Source of the DNA: G963662675 sp963676845
GTDB taxonomy: Bacteria; Bacteroidota; Bacteroidia; Bacteroidales; Prolixibacteraceae
Reading direction: 5' to 3'
NCBI GenBank assembly: GCA_963676845.2
Contig: CAXXKK010000033.1
Span: 5,981 to 69,980, forward strand
Length of the DNA: 64,000 bases
Below the pieces are notes generated by a model. The model was not told the DNA's origin. It saw nothing but the letters and a program-made list of their open reading frames with translations, and searched no databases. Made by a program: the position numbers and the translations under genes. This document shows, in pieces, positions 1 to 8,740 of this stretch; within the stretch, counting starts at the first letter, position 1, and each line of letters begins with the position of its first letter.

Positions 1-557
1 AGTGTCTTTTCCAGATCGTATGATGCCGACTCGCACAAGGTGTGAAAATGAAGACCTTCAATTCCGTCAGGTAAAATATCGGGAAGTTGTTCTGCAATTA
101 CTCCAAGTCGTGATCCCGGGGCACACGGATTGTAAAGTTCTGTTTCAACTTCTGAAAACTCTGGATTTATGCGTAACCCAACAGAAACAGGATGATCTGC
201 ATTCTTCGTATTGGAATAGAACCGTTCAAATTGGCTGAGTGAATTAAACGTGATATGGCTTGAATAGCTTATAATTTCATCAATCTCATCCGGAGCGTAA
301 ACAGGTGCATAGGTATGAGCTTTGTTTTTCATTTCCTGTGCACAAAGCTTTGCCTCGCTTAGTGAGCTAGCTGTTGCCCCCTGAAAATATTCCCTTACAA
401 TGGGGAAGGCACTCCACATAGCAAATCCCTTGAATGCTAAAATAATTTCAATTTCAGCGGAATCTGCTACATTTTTGATTAGCTTAAGGTTCTCACGCAA
501 TAGGTTTTCTTCCAGAACGTAGCAGGGAGAAGGTATTTCGGGATATGCAGTTTTCAT
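1..557 (-). CDS. nspC: Carboxynorspermidine decarboxylase, 3' end cut by window edge
   Basis: Reading the minus strand from the ATG at 557 gives an open frame of 185 codons that runs off the left edge. It begins MKTAYPEIPSPCYVLEENLL and contains LAFKGFAMWSAFP and HFHTLCE, which are hallmarks of NspC, a PLP enzyme of the alanine-racemase fold. NspC decarboxylates carboxy(nor)spermidine to (nor)spermidine, the last step of the alternative polyamine pathway. The lysine of AFKGF (about residue 43) is the expected PLP-binding residue. The usual protein is about 380 residues, so roughly half is present. The start is supported by a TATATTTG -7 element 19 bp upstream. Diaminopimelate decarboxylase is the related alternative, but the KGFAMWS motif favours NspC. 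Confidence 0.9.
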   Translation of the reverse strand, partial: MKTAYPEIPSPCYVLEENLLRENLKLIKNVADSAEIEIILAFKGFAMWSAFPIVREYFQGATASSLSEAKLCAQEMKNKAHTYAPVYAPDEIDEIISYSSHITFNSLSQFERFYSNTKNADHPVSVGLRINPEFSEVETELYNPCAPGSRLGVIAEQLPDILPDGIEGLHFHTLCESASYDLEKT

Positions 558-575
558 CTTTTCTGATTTATTCAA

Positions 576-583
576 CAAATATA
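576..583 (-). promoter_or_regulatory. nspC promoter, -7 element
   Basis: The minus strand reads TATATTTG here, an exact match to the Bacteroidota TAnnTTTG -7 element. It predicts a transcript starting a few bases before the nspC ATG at 557. No clear -33 TTTG is seen; that position is occupied by the palindrome at 597-620. Confidence 0.55.
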
Positions 584-596
584 AAACGAAACGTCT

Positions 597-620
597 ATGA
601 GTAAATAATTATTTACTCAT
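597..620. promoter_or_regulatory. Perfect 24-bp palindrome, candidate operator of nspC
   Basis: The half-site ATGAGTAAATAA is followed directly by its exact reverse complement. The palindrome sits just upstream of the nspC -7 element, where the -33 region and RNA polymerase would bind. A dimeric repressor or activator site is the simplest reading. No T-tract follows it, so a terminator is unlikely. Confidence 0.5.
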
Positions 621-696
621 TTAGAGTGCCATTTTTACCAGAGTATGTCGATTTTTATATAATGATTTGCTGTAATATCACTGATAAGTAGCAGTA

Positions 697-885
697 AAAT
701 CGTGTCTTGCGGGTTTTTGATCCTCCTTGCGGCATTTGGGGAGAACCTTGCGACGCAAGACGGGAAAAAATCATGCAAGATTTTTCCAAAATGCTGCAAG
801 GACAGAAAATATACTGCAAGATCATGAAATATTCTGCAAGACTTTTCAAATTTGCTGCAAGACTTCAAAAAAGGATACAAGGCGA
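697..885. repeat. Helically phased CTTGC/GCAAG array, copy 1
   Basis: CTTGC occurs at 706, 726 and 747. Its reverse complement GCAAG then occurs at 755, 775, 796, 816, 836 and 857, with a decayed copy (ACAAG) at 877. Spacings are 20 or 21 bp throughout. The change of strand is centred on the small palindrome CTTGCGACGCAAG at 747-759. The 15-16 bp between cores are AT-rich and not conserved. The array fills most of the 447-bp gap between nspC and dapA, and no credible reading frame lies in it. A related element in opposite orientation is at 42955-43185. Confidence 0.7.
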
Positions 886-945
886 TATAATTTCTAAACG
901 ATAACTTCTATTTTTCATTTTGGTGCCTTTCCCTAAGAAATAAAA

Positions 946-982
946 AAGGCAGAAGAATCTGTTTTCTGATTCTGTCTGCCTT
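946..982 (-). terminator. Rho-independent terminator of the dapA operon
   Basis: AAGGCAGAAGAATC (946-959) pairs with GATTCTGTCTGCCTT (968-982) with one bulged base. Read on the minus strand the stem is followed by a run of T (complement of the A run at 942-947). It lies 22 bp past the dapA stop. Confidence 0.75.
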
Positions 983-1004
983 ATTATTTTGAAGAATATT
1001 CTAA

Positions 1005-1886
1005 CTAAAGAATTTTCTTTAATTCAGTTTCAATTTCTTTTTTCAAATCATCGCTTGCGGGGTAGAGAGGAAGTCGAACCGTACTGGTCGTTTTGCCCAT
1101 AATTTCCATTAATGCTTTCACTCCAACAGGATTTCCTTCTTTAAAAAGTAATTTTATCAAGTTCAGCAATTCATGATGTACTTCTTTTGATTCTGTGAAT
1201 TTCTTATCATTGGCAAGATGAATAAGTTGACTTAGCTTTTCTGGTAAGGCATTGGCAATTACTGAAATAACACCAATTCCACCTACTGAAATAATTGGTA
1301 AGGCCAATACATCGTCACCGGAAATTACTTTAAAATAATCAGGTGCATTTTTAGCCATATGAGCTACCTGCGATGATTCGCCGGAAGCTTCTTTTACACC
1401 AATTACATTGGGGCATTCGCGGGCAATTTCTTCAGATGTTTCAGCTAGCATATTTACGCCGGTACGTGAAGGAACATTGTATAAAACAACAGGAACAGGG
1501 CTTGCCTTGGCAACCAATTTAAAATGTTCAATCAATCCTTTTTGTGCCGGACGGTTATAGTAAGGTGTAACTGAAAGAATACCGTCAACACCATCGAAAT
1601 CTGTTTCTTCAATACAATTGATTACTTTATATGGATCGTTTCCTCCAATACCAAGCATTAGAGGAACTCGTTTGTTTATTTTTGATTTAATACAGTCTAC
1701 TACTTCTTTTTGCTCACTGACAGACAAGGTTGGTGTTTCAGCAGTAGTTCCTAAGGCAAGAAGGTAATCCATTCCTCCCTGAATTTGCTCTTCAACCAGG
1801 TTCTCCAGTGCGTTAAAATCAATCGAAAAATCTTCTTTAAAAGGGGTAATTAAAGCTACTCCTGCGCCTTTAAAAAGGTGTGTCAT
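1005..1886 (-). CDS. dapA: 4-hydroxy-tetrahydrodipicolinate synthase
   Basis: DapA condenses pyruvate with aspartate semialdehyde, the first committed step of lysine and meso-diaminopimelate synthesis. The 293 residues have the usual family length. The Schiff-base lysine is K165 in GVKEASGE. The proton-relay tyrosine is Y136 in YNVPSRTG, which also carries the substrate-binding R141. The second triad element T47-T48 is in GTTAE, and YYNRP is at 109-113. The gene follows the DUF6913 gene with only 2 bp between them, so the two are co-transcribed, and it ends at a clear terminator. Sialate or dihydrodipicolinate-type aldolases share the fold, but the motif set and length fit DapA. Confidence 0.95.
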   Translation of the reverse strand: MTHLFKGAGVALITPFKEDFSIDFNALENLVEEQIQGGMDYLLALGTTAETPTLSVSEQKEVVDCIKSKINKRVPLMLGIGGNDPYKVINCIEETDFDGVDGILSVTPYYNRPAQKGLIEHFKLVAKASPVPVVLYNVPSRTGVNMLAETSEEIARECPNVIGVKEASGESSQVAHMAKNAPDYFKVISGDDVLALPIISVGGIGVISVIANALPEKLSQLIHLANDKKFTESKEVHHELLNLIKLLFKEGNPVGVKALMEIMGKTTSTVRLPLYPASDDLKKEIETELKKIL

Positions 1887-1888
1887 GC

Positions 1889-2395
1889 TTATTTTTGTTT
1901 TATTTCATTCAAATAGTGAACCATTTGTTCTATTAGATAACTGGGTTCACGTCGAATACTAATATCAATACTGAAATCAAAATAATTGGGTTCAACATCT
2001 GCCCAGCCAATTTTAAATGATGCTTTGGACAGTGCCCTTATAACTTGTGCCATATTTGATGAACTCATACTAATGTCGATAAATAAATCAAATTCCTTGT
2101 TTAGAAACTCATTTAAGTTATCGCTTTTGGGTATTCCCCATCTGTTAAAATCATCTTTACTTATAATATTGGCTGTATTGTCTGCCGATGATCCTTGAGA
2201 AAAGCAGAATTCCGTTATTTTTATTTGCTTACTGATTAATGCTTTTTTTAAGCTTTCAAAAGCAGTACGATCACCGCAATTCCATATTATTCCAGCAGTT
2301 TCTGCTGAATCAAGGTTGATAAAACGTTTTTTACGTTTTAAGGTCTTCAACCTGTTGTTTAATTGCCAATAAAATAGACGATCTTTTAATCCCAT
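1889..2395 (-). CDS. DUF6913 family protein
   Basis: This 168-residue protein has no signal peptide or membrane segment. It starts with a very basic stretch (LKTLKRKKRF, about residues 17-26) and continues as a mixed alpha/beta domain. The FDLFIDISMSSSNMAQVIRALSKASFKIGW region (about 102-131) resembles the Bacteroidota family DUF6913, whose function is not known to me. It is the first gene of a two-gene unit with dapA. A TATTTTTG -7 element lies just upstream of the ATG. The family assignment comes from memory of the motif pattern and not from a search. Confidence 0.7.
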   Translation of the reverse strand: MGLKDRLFYWQLNNRLKTLKRKKRFINLDSAETAGIIWNCGDRTAFESLKKALISKQIKITEFCFSQGSSADNTANIISKDDFNRWGIPKSDNLNEFLNKEFDLFIDISMSSSNMAQVIRALSKASFKIGWADVEPNYFDFSIDISIRREPSYLIEQMVHYLNEIKQK

Positions 2396-2405
2396 ATGAC
2401 GGAGG

Positions 2406-2413
2406 CAAAAATA
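2406..2413 (-). promoter_or_regulatory. Promoter -7 element of the DUF6913-dapA unit
   Basis: The minus strand reads TATTTTTG (TAnnTTTG) 10 bp before the ATG at 2395. This predicts a very short leader. No clear -33 partner is seen. Confidence 0.4.
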
Positions 2414-2518
2414 AGAATTTGTTTGTGAATAAACTTAGAACATCTAAAAGTAATCTCTTAAATAATTATAATATGAAATGGAATATTGGGAAATTCTTCC
2501 ATCTTAAAAGAAAAATGT

Positions 2519-4528
2519 TCATTCTTCTATCATTTTTAGAAATTCATTCTCGCTAAGAACTGGGATGCCCAGTTTCTCAATTTTTTGCATTTTGGCAGGG
2601 CCAATATTGTTGCCACCAAGGAGATAAGACGTTTTCTTTGAAATTGATCCTACATTTTTTCCACCATGCTTTTCAATTAATTTCTTTAGTTCATCTCTGG
2701 AGTGTTTCTCAAAGGTTCCGGAAATAACAATGCTAAGTCCTTCCAACTTACTACTTCTGTCACTGAGTTCTGATTGGTCTAGCTCAAACTGCAAGCCCTG
2801 ACTTTTCAATCGCTCAATAATCTCTATATTCTCGTTATTTTTAAAATAGGCGATAACGCTTTCTGCAATTTTTTCACCAATTTCATCAATATCAATCAGT
2901 TCTTCAAAACTTGCTTTTTCGAGCATTTCAATGTTGATGAGTTTATTCGCCAGTTTTTTGGCAACCGTTTCACCTACAAATCGAATTCCAAGGCCATAAA
3001 GAACCCGCTCAAAAGGGATTTGTCGGGATTCATTCAGACTTTTCAGAATGCGTTCAGCAGATTTTGCTCCTAATCTTTCCAGTGGAATAAGCTGTTCTGC
3101 TTTCAAATCATATAAATCAGCACTGTTTCTGATTAACATTTCATCATAAAGAAGTTCGATGGTTTCTTCTCCAAGCCCATCAATATCCATCGCTTTTCGA
3201 CTAATAAAGTGCTCTATTCTACCTTTAATCTGAGGAGGGCAACCTGTCTCATTAGGACAGTAATATGCTGCTTCGCCATCTCTGCGAACCAGAGGAGTTC
3301 CGCATTCCGGACAATTCCGGATAAATTCGACTTTTACAGCCATTGGGTGACGGAGCGAATCGTTAACACCAACTATTTTGGGAATGATTTCGCCTCCCTT
3401 TTCAACATATACTGCATCGTTTAAATGCAAATCCAGGTTTGCAATAATATCAGCATTGTGGAGTGATGCTCGTTTAACAACAGTTCCGGCAAGGGGCACG
3501 GGAGTTAAGTTAGCTACAGGGGTAACAGCTCCGGTTCTACCTACCTGGAAACTTACAGATTCTAGTTTTGTGCTTACCTGTTCTGCTTTGAATTTGTAAG
3601 CAATTGCCCATCTGGGGGATTTTGCAGTGAATCCAAGGTTGTTTTGCAGACGTCGTGAATTTACTTTGATAACGATTCCATCTGTGGCAACCGGCAGGTT
3701 GAAACGTTCTTCATCCCAGTAGTTTATGTAATTGATAACTTCGTTGATGTCTGCACATTTTTTCGTGTGTTCCGAAACCTTAAAACCCCATTCTTTAGCG
3801 AGTTCCAGGGATTCAAAATGACCGTCTTTGGGTAGGTTTTCCCCAACTATAAAGTAAAAATAGGCATCCAGTTTACGTTTGGCCACTTCTGCTGAGTTTT
3901 GCATCTTCAAAGTCCCTGATGCTGCATTTCGTGGGTTGGCAAAAGGCTGTTCCCCAATTTCTTCTCGTACTTTATTTAAGTCGTTGAAGACAGAAAAGGG
4001 CAGAAGTATCTCACCACGAATATCAAATTTATCTGGGTAATTAGTTCCTCTAAGCTGAAGCGGAATGCTGCGAATGGTGCGTACATTTGCAGTAACATCA
4101 TCACCTTTTTCTCCATCTCCCCGGGTAACTGCACGTAAAAGCTTCCCGTTTTCATAGGTGAGACTGATTGATGTTCCATCAAATTTTAATTCGCAGGCAA
4201 AATCATAATCTTCATGTATCTGCTTTTTGATGCGTTGATCAAAGTCAAGTAGCTCATCTTTGGAGTAACTATTAGATAATGAGAGCATCGGGTGTTCGTG
4301 TTTTACCTGAGTAAACTCTTGGTTTATATCGCTTCCAACCCGTTGGGAAGGTGAATTGGAATCAAAATACTCGGGGAATTCAGTTTCCAGCTTTTCCAAT
4401 TCTTTCAGCTTCATGTCAAATTCATAATCGCTGATTGACGGTTGAGATAGGACATAGTATTTGTAATTGTGAAGCTCCAGTTCTTCACGTAATATATCAA
4501 TTTGTTGTTTTGCTGTTTTTTTATCCAT
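2519..4528 (-). CDS. ligA: NAD-dependent DNA ligase
   Basis: LigA seals nicks during replication and repair using NAD+. At 669 residues it has full family length. The N-terminal Ia/adenylation domain carries the AMP-accepting lysine K115 in ELKFDGTS. An OB domain follows, then a four-cysteine zinc finger (CPECG ... YYCPNETGC, about 410-435), helix-hairpin-helix repeats, and a C-terminal BRCT domain that includes SGTFEKHSRDELKKLIEKHG. The gene is alone on its strand and diverges from the protease gene at 4683 across a 154-bp gap. Confidence 0.98.
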   Translation of the reverse strand: MDKKTAKQQIDILREELELHNYKYYVLSQPSISDYEFDMKLKELEKLETEFPEYFDSNSPSQRVGSDINQEFTQVKHEHPMLSLSNSYSKDELLDFDQRIKKQIHEDYDFACELKFDGTSISLTYENGKLLRAVTRGDGEKGDDVTANVRTIRSIPLQLRGTNYPDKFDIRGEILLPFSVFNDLNKVREEIGEQPFANPRNAASGTLKMQNSAEVAKRKLDAYFYFIVGENLPKDGHFESLELAKEWGFKVSEHTKKCADINEVINYINYWDEERFNLPVATDGIVIKVNSRRLQNNLGFTAKSPRWAIAYKFKAEQVSTKLESVSFQVGRTGAVTPVANLTPVPLAGTVVKRASLHNADIIANLDLHLNDAVYVEKGGEIIPKIVGVNDSLRHPMAVKVEFIRNCPECGTPLVRRDGEAAYYCPNETGCPPQIKGRIEHFISRKAMDIDGLGEETIELLYDEMLIRNSADLYDLKAEQLIPLERLGAKSAERILKSLNESRQIPFERVLYGLGIRFVGETVAKKLANKLINIEMLEKASFEELIDIDEIGEKIAESVIAYFKNNENIEIIERLKSQGLQFELDQSELSDRSSKLEGLSIVISGTFEKHSRDELKKLIEKHGGKNVGSISKKTSYLLGGNNIGPAKMQKIEKLGIPVLSENEFLKMIEE

Positions 4529-4682
4529 TATGGGAATTTTGCAATAAAAATAAGAAAACCTCTTTATTGGATTAAATACTTTTAGATTTCTATTTTAAAG
4601 ATATTTGCTCAAATAAAATTAGCTTTCAAAGAAAGAGGCTATTTTTATCATTTATTGGAAATAGTAAAAGAAATTAAAGGTA

Positions 4683-7187
4683 ATGGATAAATATATATTG
4701 AAGATTTTTTCTGGGGTTCTTTTTATGATGATGTGGTATGCTGGATTTTCGCAGGTGTCAGATGAGAGTATTCCTGCGAGTTTCAATATAAAAACGAAGA
4801 GCTACAAGATTATTCCAACAACAGTGCTGGATTCTGTTCGTGTGAAGCTTCGTTTACAGGAAGATGTTATGAACGGAATTTTCAATAGGTATGGAGTCAT
4901 TCAGGATATTAATGTAAATATTAAAGAAGAAGGAGTTCAAACAACATATGATGGTGTAAATATCTGGCAATATGAATTATCCTGTCCTGATGCGTTGTCA
5001 CTTGGTATCTTTTTCGAGACTTACTGTTTGCCAGAGGGAGCAAAAGTTTTTATTTATAATCAAGATAGAACAAAGTTAGTTGGTGGTTTTACCCAAAGGA
5101 ATAATAATGTAAACGACCAACTAATGATTGCTGATTTTGAGGGGAATAGTTTGATTATTGAATATAATGAACCTGTTAATGCGAATTTCTCAGGTGCATT
5201 GGTTATTGGGCAAATAAATACTGCTTATACTAGATTATCTTCAGAAACAGGACGGTTGTATATTAATTGTCCTGAAGGTGATGACTGGCAGGTTGAGAAA
5301 AATGCTGTTTGCCTTATGACTTTTAATGACTTTATATATAGTTATTATTGTACTGGTAGTTTGGTAAATAATGTGAGGCAGGATGGAACTCCCTATTTTT
5401 TAACAGCCAATCATTGTATTAGTAATGAAGATGAGGCAAATACATTGATAACTTATTTCAATTACGAGAATTCGGATTGTGGTAGTTCTGATGCTTTGAT
5501 GAATCAATCTCTTTCGGGAGCAACGCTCCGGTCAACCAGTGATTATTCTGACTTTACTCTATTGGAGCTAACAGAAGTTCCACCTGAAGAATATTTCCCA
5601 TATTTTGCAGGTTGGGATGCTACAGGAAATATACCAGAGCAGGGTACATGTATTCATCATCCTGATGGTGATGCCAAATGTATAGCCTTAGATAAGGATG
5701 TAGTTGAAAGTTATGTTTTTCCGATTCTTTGGAATAATGATCAAACCTCAGATGCCAATACACATTGGGTAGCACATTATGAGTATGGAGCTGATGAAAT
5801 TGGTTCTTCCGGTTCGGCTTTGTTTAATGAGAATGGTAGAATTGTTGGTCAGCTTCATGGAGGAGATGACTCTTCTTCATATTTTGGAAAGTTTTCATTA
5901 TCATGGGATTATAGTTCTTCATCTGATGCACAATTAAAAGATTGGTTGGATCCGGATAATACCGGACTTAAGCAATTAGATGGTTATGATTTAACGGGGG
6001 AACCTATTGCTGCTTTTTCTTCGGATGTTGAACTTGCCTGTCTGGGAACTTCAGTTTACATCACAGATGAAAGTAAAAATCTCCCAGATGAGTGGCAATG
6101 GAATATTAGTCCGGCAACCTATGTTTTTACAAACGGAACAAATGAAAACACTCAAGATATAAGCATCGAATTTTTAGAAGAAGGTACTTATAATATCTCT
6201 CTAATTGTGACAAATGAATATGGTATAGATACATTGAAATATGAGAATATGGTCGTTGCCGTAGCAGAACTTCCGGTTACATTTGTTGATGTTCCAGATG
6301 AAATGACATTCTGTGCCTATGAACTGGATGAATATGAGTTTGTTGCTGAAGGAGCCCAAGTATTTTCATTTGAGCTTACTGCTGAAGAATTCTTTGATGT
6401 AGAGATAAATGAAAATATGATTGCTTTAACAGTTAATGATGAAGCAGATGGATATGGTTCTTTTGATACGTATTTGAAAGTTACCGGAAGCCATGGAGAT
6501 TGTTCTGCTGCAGATAGTTTGTTGTTACATGTTGTGTCTCCTGCAAATGATAAGGCTCAGCAAGCGATCGCATTGAAGCTGGGGAATAATTATTCTTTCA
6601 CGAATGAATGTGGAACGGTTGAGGAAAATGAAACTATTTCAGCCGGATTTGATCTTGATAACACGGTTTGGTTTTCGTTTGAAGGAACTTCAAATAAAAA
6701 TCTGACCATTGAAGTTGAGGGGATATTAAGCCAGATTGCTGTTTATCAGGCAGACTCATATGCTGATTTAGTTTCCGGGGCAAGTTTAGATTATGAGTTT
6801 CTGAAAAGGAGTTCAAATGTCACATCTACAATTACAAGATTAGAAGATTTATATGTAGAGCCAGGAAAAACTTATTGGCTACAGGTTGATGGGTATGAGG
6901 GAGATAAAGGAACATTTAATGTTAGTTTATTAGGCAATACAATAGAGGTTTATCCAAATCCATCTGACGGTATTTTTAACATGACGGTTTCTAGCTTTAA
7001 TGAAGGAAATGCGTTGTTTGAAGTCTTCGATTTAAATGGCAAAAGAATATATTCAGGGATGGAACAGGTTAGTTTGGATGAAAATACCTATAACGTGGAT
7101 TTGTCAGGAAATCCTTCAGGTATGTATATTTTCAGAGCAACAATTAATGGGCTATCTATGACAAAAAAATTGGTGTTGGTATTTTAG
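4683..7187 (+). CDS. Secreted trypsin-like serine endopeptidase with PKD-like domain and T9SS signal
   Basis: An 834-residue protein with a Sec signal peptide (residues 1-24, ending GFSQ). The peptidase domain (about 195-430) has the catalytic triad in order: H244 in LTANHC, D290 in YSDFTLLEL and S378 in GSSGSAL. That arrangement and the surrounding cysteines resemble lysyl endopeptidase (family S1). A PKD-like beta domain follows (about 435-530), then further beta domains. The last 70 residues (IEVYPNPSDGIFN ... TKKLVLVF) are a type IX secretion type A sorting domain, so it is exported through the outer membrane and anchored or released. Lysyl specificity cannot be judged from the motifs alone. 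Confidence 0.9.
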   Translation: MDKYILKIFSGVLFMMMWYAGFSQVSDESIPASFNIKTKSYKIIPTTVLDSVRVKLRLQEDVMNGIFNRYGVIQDINVNIKEEGVQTTYDGVNIWQYELSCPDALSLGIFFETYCLPEGAKVFIYNQDRTKLVGGFTQRNNNVNDQLMIADFEGNSLIIEYNEPVNANFSGALVIGQINTAYTRLSSETGRLYINCPEGDDWQVEKNAVCLMTFNDFIYSYYCTGSLVNNVRQDGTPYFLTANHCISNEDEANTLITYFNYENSDCGSSDALMNQSLSGATLRSTSDYSDFTLLELTEVPPEEYFPYFAGWDATGNIPEQGTCIHHPDGDAKCIALDKDVVESYVFPILWNNDQTSDANTHWVAHYEYGADEIGSSGSALFNENGRIVGQLHGGDDSSSYFGKFSLSWDYSSSSDAQLKDWLDPDNTGLKQLDGYDLTGEPIAAFSSDVELACLGTSVYITDESKNLPDEWQWNISPATYVFTNGTNENTQDISIEFLEEGTYNISLIVTNEYGIDTLKYENMVVAVAELPVTFVDVPDEMTFCAYELDEYEFVAEGAQVFSFELTAEEFFDVEINENMIALTVNDEADGYGSFDTYLKVTGSHGDCSAADSLLLHVVSPANDKAQQAIALKLGNNYSFTNECGTVEENETISAGFDLDNTVWFSFEGTSNKNLTIEVEGILSQIAVYQADSYADLVSGASLDYEFLKRSSNVTSTITRLEDLYVEPGKTYWLQVDGYEGDKGTFNVSLLGNTIEVYPNPSDGIFNMTVSSFNEGNALFEVFDLNGKRIYSGMEQVSLDENTYNVDLSGNPSGMYIFRATINGLSMTKKLVLVF

Positions 7188-7215
7188 GTTGTTACCTTAA
7201 TCATATCTTTTTAGT

Positions 7216-7223
7216 TATTTTTG
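7216..7223 (+). promoter_or_regulatory. Promoter -7 element of ridA
   Basis: TATTTTTG matches TAnnTTTG 25 bp before the ridA ATG. A TTG at 7189-7191 could be the -33 element, but the 24-bp spacing is longer than usual. Confidence 0.4.
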
Positions 7224-7248
7224 AAGAAGCAATAAATTTGATTTTATC

Positions 7249-7626
7249 ATGAAAAGGATTATTTCTACAGAAAAAGCACCGGCTGCAATTGGCCCATACA
7301 GTCAAGCTATTGAGGTTAATGGAACATTATACATTTCAGGACAGGTGCCTATTGATCCTTCCATTGGTAAAATTGTAGACGGCGGAATTCAGGAGCAAAC
7401 TCTTCAGGTGATGAAAAATATTGGTGCAATTCTCGAAGCTGCCGGGTATTCTTATGATAATGTTGTTAAATCGACCTGTTTATTGAGTGATATGGCTAAT
7501 TTTAAAACTATGAACGAGGTTTATGGAAAATATTATTCACAAAATCCTCCGGCTCGTGCTGCTTTTGCTGTTAAAGAATTGCCATTAGGAGCGTTGGTCG
7601 AAATTGAAACGATTGCTGTAAAATGA
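7249..7626 (+). CDS. ridA: RidA family enamine/imine deaminase
   Basis: RidA hydrolyses reactive 2-aminoacrylate-type enamines released by PLP enzymes. The 125 residues match the family length. The sequence shows the N-terminal GPYSQA (15-20), YISGQ, and the catalytic arginine R103 in NPPARAAF, with the closing E120 in VEIETIAVK. It is a cytosolic trimer in characterised members. It appears to be a single-gene unit behind its own -7 element. Confidence 0.95.
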   Translation: MKRIISTEKAPAAIGPYSQAIEVNGTLYISGQVPIDPSIGKIVDGGIQEQTLQVMKNIGAILEAAGYSYDNVVKSTCLLSDMANFKTMNEVYGKYYSQNPPARAAFAVKELPLGALVEIETIAVK

Positions 7627-7733
7627 ATTCGTTGGTTGATTTTCAAGCTCTAATCTTCAATTCTTGATCATCCAACTCTTGTCTTAGGTTAAAAACTTCT
7701 TAATCTTTCAGTGAAATATTACTCCATTGGATA

Positions 7734-7761
7734 TTGAATCAGGCGTTTGTCCATACTTTTG
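7734..7761 (+). promoter_or_regulatory. Promoter of the gene at 7778
   Basis: TTG at 7734-7736 and TACTTTTG at 7754-7761 are 17 bp apart, close to the Bacteroidota -33/-7 arrangement. The ATG follows 16 bp later. Confidence 0.55.
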
Positions 7762-7777
7762 AGAAAAATTTGAATCC

Positions 7778-8491
7778 ATGGAATATCTACAGGCATCACT
7801 TGAACTCAAGAAACTTATAAAAGAAAAGAATGAACTTATTCTTTCCAGGAAAACGATTCCCGGAAAGTTTAATTTTATGTTTGTGAATAAGTCTGATGGT
7901 GAGCTTGTTGAGCTGGATATGGCTTCATATACAAATGAATTTGTCCTTCAAACCTTGAGTGAATTTCCGGAATCAAAATCGTTTGTAATTACAGATGTGG
8001 CAACGATGGACGTGAAGGGGAAGCAGTTGACATACTGGTTATATAAAGCTTACCATTTTGAAGTGGAGAAAGGATTAGTTTATTATCAGTTAGTTGATAA
8101 AGATACTTTTGAACCTGTTGGAGAGCTCCAGTTTAGCAATTTGGAGGACAATATATTTTATAAAGTTAGTGCCCCTGAGTTTGAAGAAAGTTCAAATAAT
8201 GCCATGGAAGCTGATGTCGAAATTCCTGGCAAGAAGAGCATTGTTTTTCTGATTGGAAACATGGATGAATCTCGATTGTTGTTTGATATTCAGAGACTTA
8301 TTTTTGAGACGGTGAATAATGTTCAACGCCATACAACACTTGACTTTCATTTTATTGTAAATGTTTCCAAATTTAATGGAACACCTTCACCCGATTTTTT
8401 GAAGAAAGTAAAAGCAATTGAGGATTTTACAAAAGAATATGTTACTCCTGAATATCCAAATGCTGAATTCGTTTTTGATATTGAGAAGTAA
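7778..8491 (+). CDS. Unrecognised cytosolic protein
   Basis: I do not recognise this 237-residue protein. It has no signal peptide, membrane segment or nucleotide-binding motif. The middle (about 45-140) is rich in short beta-strand patterns and contains an acidic linker (APEFEESSNNAMEADVEIPG). The C-terminal part (about 150-237) contains SIVFLIGNMDESRLLFDIQR and LDFHFIVNVSKFNGTPSPDF, which look like alternating beta-alpha elements. It has its own promoter-like sequence and is separated by more than 100 bp from both neighbours. Codon use is like its neighbours, so it is a real gene. Confidence 0.8.
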   Translation: MEYLQASLELKKLIKEKNELILSRKTIPGKFNFMFVNKSDGELVELDMASYTNEFVLQTLSEFPESKSFVITDVATMDVKGKQLTYWLYKAYHFEVEKGLVYYQLVDKDTFEPVGELQFSNLEDNIFYKVSAPEFEESSNNAMEADVEIPGKKSIVFLIGNMDESRLLFDIQRLIFETVNNVQRHTTLDFHFIVNVSKFNGTPSPDFLKKVKAIEDFTKEYVTPEYPNAEFVFDIEK

Positions 8492-8691
8492 AATCTTAGA
8501 AATATTCAGGCGTACTTTTTCATTCTGTAACCTTCCTATATTAATTATTGATTCGAATTGATTTTTAGATAGATAACTAAAAATCTCGATTTTTTACAGG
8601 TATGGATCGCATGTACTATCAGATTACATAGAGCCTTTGGAAAATGAGTCTAACATTTTTTTCAATTTCATTTTTAGAATGTAAAATAGTT

Positions 8692-8713
8692 GAACATTTG
8701 TTCTATATATTTG
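8692..8713 (+). promoter_or_regulatory. Palindrome plus -7 element upstream of the NifX-like gene
   Basis: GAACATTTGTTC (8692-8703) is a perfect 12-bp palindrome, and TATATTTG (8706-8713) right after it matches TAnnTTTG. The half-sites are the same as in the proposed TetR operator (see 22956, 27397, 28047), but the spacer is one base longer. The -7 element predicts a start about 20 bp before the ATG at 8741. Confidence 0.45.
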
Positions 8714-8740
8714 TAGCAGAAATGTATAAAACAATTGTCG

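Noticed and set aside
2..238. 78-residue plus-strand reading frame at the left edge
   Set aside because: It is antisense to the nspC frame, which has clear family motifs. The plus-strand peptide has none.
697..885. Phased array as a CRISPR array
   Set aside because: Conserved cores are only 5-6 bp and the period is 20-21 bp. CRISPR repeats are 23-48 bp with spacers of similar length, and no cas genes are present.
707..904. 65-residue reading frame inside phased array copy 1
   Set aside because: It is made of the repeat itself (QDFSKMLQGQK-like), with no conserved start context. Coding is not needed to explain the pattern.
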